Source: Sulfurimonas sp. (GTDB taxonomy: Bacteria; Campylobacterota; Campylobacteria; Campylobacterales; Sulfurimonadaceae). From it: a stretch of 42,533 nucleotides of DNA. Within the stretch, counting starts at the first letter, position 1. Each line of letters begins with the position of its first letter. The notes under the pieces were generated by a model. It did no database searches and had not been told where the DNA came from. It worked only from the letters and a program-made list of their open reading frames with translations. Below are positions 1 to 7,722 of this stretch, piece after piece. Position numbers and translations under genes: made by a program. The stretch is taken from assembly GCA_027068455.1 (NCBI GenBank), contig JAMOSN010000057.1:1-42533 (forward strand), given 5' to 3'.

Positions 1-1595
1 CCATTTTCGTCACGAACAAGAGCATGAAGATAGATATCTTTAAATGGAAGCTCACCAATAAAGTGCTCACCCATCATCATCATACGAGCAACCCAGAAGA
101 AGAGGATGTCAAATCCAGTGATAAGGAGTGCATTTGGATAAAACTCTTTCATATCTTCAGACTTGAAGAGTTTGTCCATCTCTACATCACCATTTCCCCA
201 ACCTAACGTTGAAAAAGGCCATAGTGCAGAAGAGAACCAAGTATCTAGTACATCAGGGTCTTGTGTGAAGTTTTTAGAAGCACATTTTGGACACGCAGCA
301 GGGTGTTCTTCAGTTGATGCAAACTCATGTCCACAATCATCACAATAAAATACAGGGATCTGATGCCCCCACCAAAGTTGACGGCTGATACACCAGTCAC
401 GAAGCTCACCCATCCAAGAGTTGTAAGAGTTTATCCAGTGTGGTGGGAAAAATTTTGCTTCACCGTCATTTGTTTTTTTGATAGAGTTATCAGCTACCTC
501 TTTACGTACAAACCATTGTTTTGAGATGTAAGGCTCCACTACATTTTTACAGCGATAACAATGCCCCACTTGGTGTTTGTGGTCTTCGATTTTTACGATA
601 AATCCCTCTTCATCAAGACGTTTTACGATAATGTCACGTGCTTGAAGACGCTCTAAGCCTTTAAACTCACCAGCGTATTCATTTAAAATACCTTTTTCAT
701 CAAAAACAGTGATAAACTCCAAATCGTGTCGTTTACCAACCTCGTAGTCGTTTTGGTCATGAGCTGGAGTTACTTTTACCACACCAGTACCAAACTCCAT
801 ATCTACGTGCGTATCAGCGATTATTTTTACCGTTCTATCAAGTAAAGGGAGTTGAATCTCTTTACCGATGATATCTTTGTAGCGCTCATCATCAGGATGT
901 ACCATAACAGCCGTATCACCAAAATATGTCTCAGGACGTGTTGTAGCAACCTCTACAAAGCCGCTTCCATCAGCAAAAGGATACTTGATGTGGTAAAATT
1001 TACCATCTTCTTCTTCATGTTCCACCTCAATATCTGAAAGAGCACCATCGTGTGTACACCAGTTGACCATATAGTTACCACGAACAATGAGACCCTCATT
1101 ATACAGATGAACAAATGCTTCACGTACAGATTTTTGCAATCCTTCATCCATTGTAAAACGCTCTCTCTCCCATGCAGGAGAAACACCCATCTTACGAAGT
1201 TGTTCTGTCATAATACCAGCAGATTCAGCTTTCCATTTCCAAGCACGCTCTAAAAATGCTTCACGGCCAATCTCTTCTTTTGTTGTTCCTTCAGCAAGAA
1301 GCTGCTTCTCTACAACATTTTGTGTAGCAATTCCTGCGTGGTCTGTTCCTGGTTGCCAGAGAGTTTTGTACCCATCCATTCTTTTGTAACGAGTGATGAT
1401 ATCTTGGAGTGTAAATGTAAGTGCGTGACCGATGTGAAGACGTCCAGTAACATTTGGTGGTGGCATCATGATGGCAAAGTTTTTGCCTTCTTCTTGGATA
1501 GCTTTGTTGCCATCAACTTCGAAGTATTTGCGCTCCTCCCAAATTTTGTAGTATCTATCTTCTGTAGCTTGTGGATTGTATTTGTTATCTGACAT
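1..1595 (-). CDS. valS: Valyl-tRNA synthetase, N-terminal part (gene runs off the window)
   Basis: Charges tRNA-Val with valine in the cytoplasm. About 531 residues are present, from the ATG at 1595 to the window edge; the rest lies to the left. Near the N terminus the class I signature is clear: PPPNVTGRLHIGHALT carries the HIGH motif, followed by a WQPGTDHAGIAT-like stretch typical of ValRS. The fragment ends at PFKDIYLHALVRDENG, the segment just before the KMSKS loop in this family, so that loop falls outside the window. Between them lie the CP1 editing region and two CxxC-type pairs. The start is supported by an AAGG stretch upstream and a good -10 box at 1633-1638. The gene appears to be transcribed alone. 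Identity is essentially certain. Confidence 0.97.
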   Translation of the reverse strand, partial: MSDNKYNPQATEDRYYKIWEERKYFEVDGNKAIQEEGKNFAIMMPPPNVTGRLHIGHALTFTLQDIITRYKRMDGYKTLWQPGTDHAGIATQNVVEKQLLAEGTTKEEIGREAFLERAWKWKAESAGIMTEQLRKMGVSPAWERERFTMDEGLQKSVREAFVHLYNEGLIVRGNYMVNWCTHDGALSDIEVEHEEEDGKFYHIKYPFADGSGFVEVATTRPETYFGDTAVMVHPDDERYKDIIGKEIQLPLLDRTVKIIADTHVDMEFGTGVVKVTPAHDQNDYEVGKRHDLEFITVFDEKGILNEYAGEFKGLERLQARDIIVKRLDEEGFIVKIEDHKHQVGHCYRCKNVVEPYISKQWFVRKEVADNSIKKTNDGEAKFFPPHWINSYNSWMGELRDWCISRQLWWGHQIPVFYCDDCGHEFASTEEHPAACPKCASKNFTQDPDVLDTWFSSALWPFSTLGWGNGDVEMDKLFKSEDMKEFYPNALLITGFDILFFWVARMMMMGEHFIGELPFKDIYLHALVRDEN

Positions 1596-1632
1596 ATAAT
1601 CGCCTTAAAATCTGTGATTTAAAAATTGCGCG

Positions 1633-1638
1633 ATTATA
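1633..1638 (-). promoter_or_regulatory. Putative -10 box of valS
   Basis: A perfect TATAAT on the minus strand, followed by CGCGC, lies about 40 bases upstream of the valS ATG. No convincing -35 box is seen, as is usual in this phylum. Seen in sequence; promoter activity is inferred. Confidence 0.5.
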
Positions 1639-1669
1639 GCCAAAATGTGGTTATAAAAAGATTAGATGG

Positions 1670-2494
1670 TTATATGCCAGTGATACGTTTTTTAATCTCT
1701 ATCTTGTCTTTATACATATTTTTATCTGCAAGTTCAATCACTGTGCCGAGTTCATCACCTTTTTTAAAAGGGGTGATTCCATATGAGAAGCTTGTTTTAA
1801 AAGTTGTATCATGAGCTTTGAGTTTTTTAGTTAAAATAGTCTCTCTAGTTTCATGAAGAAGTTGTTTAATGTTTTTGAGAGAAAAGTTGTTATCAAAAAG
1901 AACTATAAACTCATCACCACCATAGCGTACAATATTTTTATCGATTTTTTTAAGTTGGTTGGCTATAAAGATAAGTACTTTATCACCTATAACATGCCCA
2001 TGAGTGTCATTAATTTGTTTGAAATAGTTAAGATCGATGATTGCTAAGATACCATTTGTTTTAAATAATTGAGATTCTTCATCAATATAGTTGTCATGCA
2101 ACCATTTTCTGTTATAAACATGAGTAAGTTCATCTTTATATACAGAAGCTTTTAGTTTTTCTATCTCATATCTGAGTGATTCTGTTTCTTTTAAAATATC
2201 ATTTAATATGTTGTTATCTTTTTCTTTGATGGCGTGAATTGCCTTAGAAGTATTTTTACTAAGTACTTGAACACTTTTAGAGGCTTGATCTTGGAGTTCA
2301 GTAAGATTGGAACATTCTGTTTTCATAAGATCATGAGCCAACTCCTCTTCATTTTCTATGGTTTGGTTATGTTTTAAAGCAAATTCAGAAAAAATGGAAG
2401 CATACATACTTGGAGTAACAACATTAAGTTGGTCTATAGAATCTTTTGTTTCATTTGATATCACTTCCAATATCTTTTTGTCTATTTGCTGCAT
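1670..2494 (-). CDS. GGDEF-domain diguanylate cyclase
   Basis: Predicted to make cyclic di-GMP from two GTP. The protein has 274 residues. Residues 1-120 form a helical, probably coiled-coil sensory or dimerisation region with no membrane segment or signal peptide, so it is likely cytoplasmic. The catalytic domain begins at DELTHVYNR (121-129), continues with DLNYFKQINDTHGH (154-167) and has an intact YGGDEF (191-196). The usual upstream RxxD inhibitory site is not present at the expected position, which suggests no classical product inhibition. The start follows a TAGGA ribosome-binding stretch. It diverges from the helicase gene, with an 18-bp palindrome in the shared upstream region. The signal sensed is unknown. 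Confidence 0.93.
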   Translation of the reverse strand: MQQIDKKILEVISNETKDSIDQLNVVTPSMYASIFSEFALKHNQTIENEEELAHDLMKTECSNLTELQDQASKSVQVLSKNTSKAIHAIKEKDNNILNDILKETESLRYEIEKLKASVYKDELTHVYNRKWLHDNYIDEESQLFKTNGILAIIDLNYFKQINDTHGHVIGDKVLIFIANQLKKIDKNIVRYGGDEFIVLFDNNFSLKNIKQLLHETRETILTKKLKAHDTTFKTSFSYGITPFKKGDELGTVIELADKNMYKDKIEIKKRITGI

Positions 2495-2565
2495 AATAAA
2501 AATTCCTATCTAAATAATGTTATTAATAAAATCCTAACATATAGATTTATTAAATCTTATTAAAA

Positions 2566-2583
2566 GTATCAAAATTTTGATAC
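2566..2583. promoter_or_regulatory. 18-bp perfect palindrome, possible operator
   Basis: GTATCAAAATTTTGATAC is a perfect palindrome in the region shared by the divergent cyclase and helicase genes, about 35 bases upstream of the helicase -10 box. It is not followed by a T-run on the + strand, so it does not look like a terminator for that strand. An operator role is inference; AT-richness makes chance palindromes more likely than usual. Confidence 0.35.
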
Positions 2584-2618
2584 AAAAAAAAATATGGGAA
2601 AATTAATCATAAAAAAAG

Positions 2619-2624
2619 TATAAT
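2619..2624 (+). promoter_or_regulatory. Putative -10 box of the helicase gene, 6 bases before the start codon
   Basis: A perfect TATAAT is followed by CCCGCC and then immediately the ATG at 2631. Transcription starting the usual 6-8 bases after the -10 would begin at or next to the A of the ATG, giving a leaderless mRNA. No Shine-Dalgarno sequence precedes the ATG. Confidence 0.45.
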
Positions 2625-2630
2625 CCCGCC

Positions 2631-4712
2631 ATGCCTTTATCACGTCTTAATGAAGAACAGCACGCTGCTGCTACATCTACACAAAGTAAAAACCTTATTA
2701 TCGCCTCTGCAGGAACAGGAAAAACATCAACTATTGTTGGTCGTATCGCCTATCTTCTTCAAAATGGTATTGCACCTCAAGAGATTTTACTCCTTACCTT
2801 TACCAATAAAGCTGCTGCTGAGATGGTAGCTCGTGTAGCAGAATATTTTGGAAGTGAAGTTGCCAAAAAAATAGATGCTGGGACATTTCATGCTGTAAGC
2901 TACAGATGGTTGAAAAAAAAAGATAAAAAGATAGTTTTAAAGCAACAACGAGAGCTCAAAACCCTTTTTCGCTCTGTTTATGAAAAACGCTCTTTTGGGC
3001 ATTTAGATGCAGAAGTACCACCATACGGTGGGAACCATCTATATGATTTGTATTCTTATTACCAAAATACAGAACTGAGTAAAGATTTTGAAAGCTGGCT
3101 TATTGAGAACTATCCAGAACATGAACTCTTTGCCATGATATATGCCGATATTGTTGATGAGTTTGAAGCTTTGAAAACAGAATACGGTTTTGTTAACTTT
3201 AATGATCTGCTTTTACATTTTCGTGCTATGTGTAAAAACGAAAATCTAGGCTACAAAGAGGTGCTTGTTGATGAGTATCAAGATACCAATGCACTTCAAG
3301 GCACACTTATCGATGCAATGCAACCACCTTCACTTTTTTGTGTAGGTGATTATGATCAGTCGATTTACGCCTTTAATGGTGCGGATATCAATATCATCGC
3401 TTCTTTTACAAAAAAATATCCTGATGCTGTTGTTCATACGCTTACAAAGAACTACCGTTCAAGTATGCCTATACTCTCTTTGGCAAATAAAGTAATAGAG
3501 ATTAATGAACGTATCTATCCTAAAAAACTGGAAGTAACACGCAAATTTGATGCAAAAGCACCGACGTTGCTGGCATTTGATGAACTTTTTGATCAGTATC
3601 ATGGTGTTGCTGCAAAGATTCAGGAATCTCAAACGCCACATGAAGATATAGCGGTGATCTTTCGCAATAACTCCTCAGCTGATGGGATAGAAGTTGGACT
3701 TCGTGAACTTGGTATAAAGTGTAAACGAAAAGGGGGTACAAGTTTTTTTGATTCTCGGGAAGTTAAAGCTATCCTGGATTTATATACTTTGTTAGTAAAT
3801 GAGGCTGATATGATGGCATTTATTCATCTTTTTGAGTTTGCACGGGGGATTGGAAGTGCGATGGCAAAAGAGCTCTATATTGCACTGAAAACTCTTGGGC
3901 ATGGAAAGTTGTTTTATGGTCTTTATGCGGCAGATGAATCTATAAAAAATCCTTTTGAAAAAAGAAAACTCAATCATCAGTTAGGTCTTTTTGATGACTT
4001 TATAGAGCTTGGAGCTGTGGGCAAGTTTGCAAAACTCGGTTTTGAAGCAAAGTTTATGAAAAATCCTATTTTAAAGCATCCCAAACTCACCAAAGACAAT
4101 GCAACTTTTTTACATAATTTTTATTTGTTATTTAGAGATTTAAAAGGGATTAAACAACCTAAAACTGTTGTAAAAAAAATCGCATCTTCTGAACTCTTTG
4201 GTTACATAGTTGATGTACTTTCCACAAAAAGAGCAACACTTAAAGATGGAAGTGTCGATGAAAAACAAAGAGAGGAGTCTAAAACACGTATAACACGCAA
4301 GATGGTTTTACTGCAAGAGTTGGCAAAACCTTACGGTGAACATGATAGATTTTTAAATGCGATGATACTTGGCTCTTCAGACTTAACACAAGGGGAGGGT
4401 GTGAATCTTTTGAGTGTACACGCAAGTAAAGGGCTTGAGTATAAAGAAGTATATGTTGTTGATTTGATGGATGGACGCTTTCCAAACCGTAAGCTTATGG
4501 TTCGAGGTGGCAGTCTTGATGAAGAGAGACGACTTTTTTATGTTGCAGTCACACGAGCCAAAGATATTCTCTATCTGAGTTATGCAAAATATGACAAGAT
4601 TAAAAAACAAAATTTTTTGCCAAGTCAGTTTTTATATGAAGCAGGGCTTGTTCCCAAGGATGAAAACTATACATCCTTGGTTATGAAAGAAGCAGATAAA
4701 GAGGAAGACTAA
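2631..4712 (+). CDS. UvrD/Rep/PcrA-type superfamily 1A DNA helicase
   Basis: ATP-dependent 3'-5' DNA helicase acting in repair or replication restart. The 693 residues match the usual length. Motifs run in the expected order: the Q-motif region LSRLNEEQHAA at the N terminus, Walker A ASAGTGKT (25-32), motif II DEYQDT (214-219), GDYDQSIYAFNGAD soon after, the C-terminal SVHASKGLEYKEVYVVDL segment, and motif VI VAVTRAKD near the end. Because the Q-motif region starts at residue 3, the ATG at 2631 must be the true start although it has no ribosome-binding site. It overlaps the convergent EI24 gene by 4 bases. Whether it is the functional UvrD or Rep cannot be decided here. Three copies of the ACACGCAA word lie inside the gene. 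Confidence 0.95.
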   Translation: MPLSRLNEEQHAAATSTQSKNLIIASAGTGKTSTIVGRIAYLLQNGIAPQEILLLTFTNKAAAEMVARVAEYFGSEVAKKIDAGTFHAVSYRWLKKKDKKIVLKQQRELKTLFRSVYEKRSFGHLDAEVPPYGGNHLYDLYSYYQNTELSKDFESWLIENYPEHELFAMIYADIVDEFEALKTEYGFVNFNDLLLHFRAMCKNENLGYKEVLVDEYQDTNALQGTLIDAMQPPSLFCVGDYDQSIYAFNGADINIIASFTKKYPDAVVHTLTKNYRSSMPILSLANKVIEINERIYPKKLEVTRKFDAKAPTLLAFDELFDQYHGVAAKIQESQTPHEDIAVIFRNNSSADGIEVGLRELGIKCKRKGGTSFFDSREVKAILDLYTLLVNEADMMAFIHLFEFARGIGSAMAKELYIALKTLGHGKLFYGLYAADESIKNPFEKRKLNHQLGLFDDFIELGAVGKFAKLGFEAKFMKNPILKHPKLTKDNATFLHNFYLLFRDLKGIKQPKTVVKKIASSELFGYIVDVLSTKRATLKDGSVDEKQREESKTRITRKMVLLQELAKPYGEHDRFLNAMILGSSDLTQGEGVNLLSVHASKGLEYKEVYVVDLMDGRFPNRKLMVRGGSLDEERRLFYVAVTRAKDILYLSYAKYDKIKKQNFLPSQFLYEAGLVPKDENYTSLVMKEADKEED

Positions 4713-5494
4713 GCTTCACTCCGTAATTTTCTTACCTCTATAAAGTAGCTATGCCCCAAATAGATAACATAAAATACAGAAGCAAAAAAGATAACAAAAG
4801 GGATAAGTGAAAGAAGATAGAGTGCTAAAGTTTTCATTCGCAGTGTGCTGCCATGGAAAAACTTGATCTTCATTGCTTCCTCTTTTGTGCAGATGTTTGA
4901 ACTTACATCATAGGTTATCATCTTATGAAAAAAGTAGTAAAGGGGAAAGTTAAAAGCTATCACATTGATAACAGGGATAAAATACAATGGAACAAATACA
5001 ATAAACAATACAACCATAACCAAAGCCCACTTTATGGTTAGTACAATCCCTTCAATAGCGTTGGAATATCCAATCATCTCTACATCATCATAGTGGCGTA
5101 TTTTTATTTCATACAAGATTGAATGTGTTAAAAAACCGATAATTAATACAGCTACAAATATAGAAGCATAAAGTGTTATAAAACCACCAATGGTATAGAC
5201 TAGAAATGAAGCTATCCATGATGTCAATGCACTGCTCATTAAAAACTTGATGATTGCTGTGTCTTCTAAAGTTGCTGAAAAACTTTCAGTATGAGGTACA
5301 CCGTTTTCGATACTCATCTGTGAACTCTCTACAGTCATTGTACCGAGCTGGTCAAGACCAATACCAGCAACTACAAAAAAGAGTATGTAAAGAACAATCA
5401 TAGAAAGTACGAAAGGAAGAATGGAGTACTGCAACATTTTTGCAGTAAAGAGATCCTTTAGACTTTTTGAGAGAATACTTGGTTCATTATCCAT
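4709..5494 (-). CDS. EI24 (CysZ-like) domain membrane protein
   Basis: A 261-residue integral membrane protein with about five or six hydrophobic segments. The pattern, including the stretch FIPVINVIAFNFPLYYFFH and a charged NICTKEEAMKI loop, fits the EI24 family that includes the sulfate transporter CysZ. A sulfate role is not established here. It starts one base after the stop of the YtfJ-like gene, with AAAGGA upstream, so it is the last gene of the lemA operon. The C-terminal end overlaps the helicase gene on the other strand by 4 bases. Confidence 0.75.
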   Translation of the reverse strand: MDNEPSILSKSLKDLFTAKMLQYSILPFVLSMIVLYILFFVVAGIGLDQLGTMTVESSQMSIENGVPHTESFSATLEDTAIIKFLMSSALTSWIASFLVYTIGGFITLYASIFVAVLIIGFLTHSILYEIKIRHYDDVEMIGYSNAIEGIVLTIKWALVMVVLFIVFVPLYFIPVINVIAFNFPLYYFFHKMITYDVSSNICTKEEAMKIKFFHGSTLRMKTLALYLLSLIPFVIFFASVFYVIYLGHSYFIEVRKLRSEA

Positions 5495-5495
5495 T

Positions 5496-6017
5496 TTAGA
5501 GGTTTTCCTTTATCAGTTTAAAAGATTTGTTTGTATCATCATCACTCATAGCTCCAGATTTATAAAAAAGCACTTTACCATCTTTATCAAATATGATGAT
5601 ATTAGAAGCATCATCTGCTACTTCCCACTCTTTGACAAGTACAGAGCTTTTATCTTTTACATAGATAGTATTTGGAAACTCTTCTTGTTTGGAGCTAAGG
5701 ATTTTTTCTATAACGAAGTTTGGTTTCCATGTTGCAGCAAGATTGATAATGGCTATACTTTGAAAATGAAGATTGTTCTCTTTTTTAAATTTTTTAAGAG
5801 CTTGTGTATAGTGTTCATTTACATCTTTTTCATCAGGATCTACATAAAACATAACAAATACATTTCCTTTGAGGGTATTTGAGTTCCAAGCAGAACCATC
5901 TTTGACAAGTCCACCGTTATCACCTTCGATTATCACTTGTTTTGGTGTTTCTCCTACTGTGAGGGCACTAAGGTTGAGTGTTAGCAGCAAGGCTGTAAGT
6001 GTTGCTTTTATTCTCAT
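5496..6017 (-). CDS. YtfJ-family periplasmic thioredoxin-fold protein
   Basis: The 173-residue product starts with a signal peptide (about residues 1-18, ending LSALTVG). The body matches the YtfJ family: the GNVFVMFYVDPDEKDVNEHY segment, IIIFDKDGKVLFYKSG near the end, and a thioredoxin-like order of strands and helices, but no CxxC redox pair. It is therefore likely a periplasmic non-redox thioredoxin-fold protein of unknown role. The ATG overlaps the stop of the DUF3137 gene (ATGA) and is preceded by GGAG, consistent with translational coupling. Confidence 0.8.
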   Translation of the reverse strand: MRIKATLTALLLTLNLSALTVGETPKQVIIEGDNGGLVKDGSAWNSNTLKGNVFVMFYVDPDEKDVNEHYTQALKKFKKENNLHFQSIAIINLAATWKPNFVIEKILSSKQEEFPNTIYVKDKSSVLVKEWEVADDASNIIIFDKDGKVLFYKSGAMSDDDTNKSFKLIKENL

Positions 6018-6976
6018 AATTTACTCCAGAGTTTTTTATTGAGTTTTAACTCTTCTATGATGCCAACGGCTAAATGAAGAGTTTGTATATATTCCATCGC
6101 TATTTTATACTTTAAAAGTGAATGAAATACAGATGGTTCAAATAAGTCTTTATTATATTCAATGGCTATATGGATATTTTTGTTGACAAATGAGACAGAT
6201 ACAGGGTGTTTGGAGCGTTTTTTAAGGATAAGAAGTTTTTCCATAAAAGCTGGTGTTAAAATATAACGTGCTTCGATTTGGTCTGTTCCATAAACAACGA
6301 ACTCTTTTTCAAATGCAGGATTGTCCATCTTTACCAAATCAGCTCTTTGAAAATTATTTTGTTGCAAGAGATGTCCTAAATAATCACCAAATGTTTTTTG
6401 TGCAGTATCTGGTAAAATAACTGTACGTCCGTGAAAGTTCTTGTTAAATTCACTGACGATAAATAAACCCATAAAGATAGTTGTGTATTCTTCATTTCCT
6501 TTGGAATTTTCATGTTTTGTTTCTACCTGAAGATCGGAGAATTTGATAGCAACATTATCTATTGTTCCTTGAACATAGTCATTGCCAGTTATACGGTCAG
6601 GTTCACTTGTAAAGAGTTTAGATTGGACAAAGTAATGTGATGGCAGATGAAGTGATGGTGAGTAGGTGAGATTTTTATCGATTGCTTTTATCAAAGGTGC
6701 AATAATTTTAAATTTAAAATCATTTGTATAGTCTTTAATAAGCCACCTGTATAAAAATCCCATTCCTGCTATATAGATAAAAACAACTCCAAAAAGAGCT
6801 TCAGTACTGGCATCATAACTTAAAAGAAAAAGAGTGATTATCCCTATTAAAAGTGTATAAAAAAAACCTATACCAATAAGTTTATTTTTTATTTTTTTAC
6901 GCTCATCTTCCAATTCTTGAAGTGACGGATAAAGATGTTTATAATAAATATCGGTGAGTTCACTAACTGTTTTCAT
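6014..6976 (-). CDS. DUF3137 domain membrane protein
   Basis: A 320-residue protein with a charged cytoplasmic N terminus (1-33), two adjacent transmembrane segments (about 34-80) and a large soluble C-terminal region. It looks like DUF3137, a family often found directly downstream of lemA, as here: the gap to the LemA stop is 3 bases. The C-terminal part contains IFMGLFIVSEFNKNFHGRTV, which fits my memory of the family. Function unknown; the pairing with LemA suggests a shared envelope role, which is inference. Confidence 0.78.
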   Translation of the reverse strand: MKTVSELTDIYYKHLYPSLQELEDERKKIKNKLIGIGFFYTLLIGIITLFLLSYDASTEALFGVVFIYIAGMGFLYRWLIKDYTNDFKFKIIAPLIKAIDKNLTYSPSLHLPSHYFVQSKLFTSEPDRITGNDYVQGTIDNVAIKFSDLQVETKHENSKGNEEYTTIFMGLFIVSEFNKNFHGRTVILPDTAQKTFGDYLGHLLQQNNFQRADLVKMDNPAFEKEFVVYGTDQIEARYILTPAFMEKLLILKKRSKHPVSVSFVNKNIHIAIEYNKDLFEPSVFHSLLKYKIAMEYIQTLHLAVGIIEELKLNKKLWSKL

Positions 6977-6979
6977 ATT

Positions 6980-7537
6980 TTAAGATGCAAAAAGCTCTTT
7001 TACATTAACATTTTCTCTTTGTTCTTTAGGAATCTCAAACACCTCTTTGCGTGTATAACCCATAGCATTTGCCATAAAGTTTGTAGGGATCTGCTCTAAA
7101 GCATTGTTGTAGTCCGTTACAGCTTGGTTGTATGCTCTTCTAGCTGCTGCTATTTGTTCCTCTACCTCAGAGAGAGTATGCTGGAGATGAATCACATTTT
7201 CATTGGCTTTGAGTTCTGGATAGTTCTCAACTGCAATCATTATAGAACCTAATGCTGAAGTAATCTGTGCATCAAGTTTTATTTTTTCATTATCTGAAAT
7301 ATTTGGTTTGTTTGCTTCAGCACGCAGTTTAGTAATATCTTCAAGTATAGATCTCTCATGCTCCATATATTTACTGACAGAGGCAACAAGATTTGGTATG
7401 AGGTCATAACGTTTTTTGAGTTGCGTATCGATGGAAGCAAAGATATTTTCTACCTGATTCTTTTTTGCAACTAAAGAGTTGTACATTAAAATCAAAAGTA
7501 TAATAACAACTATGAGAATAATTAAAGGTGTTGACAT
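6980..7537 (-). CDS. LemA family protein
   Basis: The 185-residue product has one N-terminal transmembrane helix (about 2-20) followed by the LemA motif run: YNSLVAKKNQVENIFASIDTQ, KKRYDLIPNLV and, further on, ENVIHLQHTLSEVEEQIAAARR and YN.AVTDYNNALEQIPTN. Length and order match the family. It is an envelope protein of unclear biochemical role, often associated with membrane stress or protein quality control. An AAAGGA sits before the ATG and a perfect -10 lies at 7568-7573, so it heads the lemA-DUF3137-YtfJ-EI24 operon. Confidence 0.92.
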   Translation of the reverse strand: MSTPLIILIVVIILLILMYNSLVAKKNQVENIFASIDTQLKKRYDLIPNLVASVSKYMEHERSILEDITKLRAEANKPNISDNEKIKLDAQITSALGSIMIAVENYPELKANENVIHLQHTLSEVEEQIAAARRAYNQAVTDYNNALEQIPTNFMANAMGYTRKEVFEIPKEQRENVNVKELFAS

Positions 7538-7567
7538 TATGTATCCTTTTTGTTTTCTTTTAACCTT

Positions 7568-7573
7568 ATTATA
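7568..7573 (-). promoter_or_regulatory. Putative -10 box of the lemA operon
   Basis: TATAAT on the minus strand, about 30 bases before the lemA ATG. It overlaps the last codons and stop of the small CBS-like remnant ORF. Promoter role inferred. Confidence 0.45.
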
Positions 7574-7688
7574 GCAAAGTTAGAATCGAACGCAGTTTCT
7601 TCTTCCCAATCGCTTCACTAATTGTTTGATTGATATCAATAGAAACTACATTTATACTTGCAATATCATTGGCATTTGGAAATCTCAT
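7569..7688 (-). pseudogene. Remnant of a CBS-domain gene (39 codons)
   Basis: The 185-base space between lemA and the flavoprotein gene holds a 39-codon minus-strand ORF starting at the ATG at 7688. It reads MRFPNANDIAS, then INVVSIDINQTISEAIGK, then a short unrelated tail and a stop. The middle piece has the look of the first strand and helix of a CBS domain (xVVSIDxxxTIxEAIxxM), but the domain breaks off after about 28 residues. I infer the 5' end of a CBS-domain signalling gene left after a deletion, with the lemA promoter joined onto it. No good ribosome-binding site is seen. It could also be a chance ORF. Confidence 0.5.
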
Positions 7689-7722
7689 ACTACTCTTTTT
7701 CTTATAATATCAAAAATAATAT

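Noticed and set aside
5421-5882. 153-codon + strand ORF opposite the EI24 and YtfJ-like genes
   Set aside because: It spans two well-supported minus-strand genes, is rich in Phe, Ile and Tyr as antisense shadows are, and has no recognisable domain.
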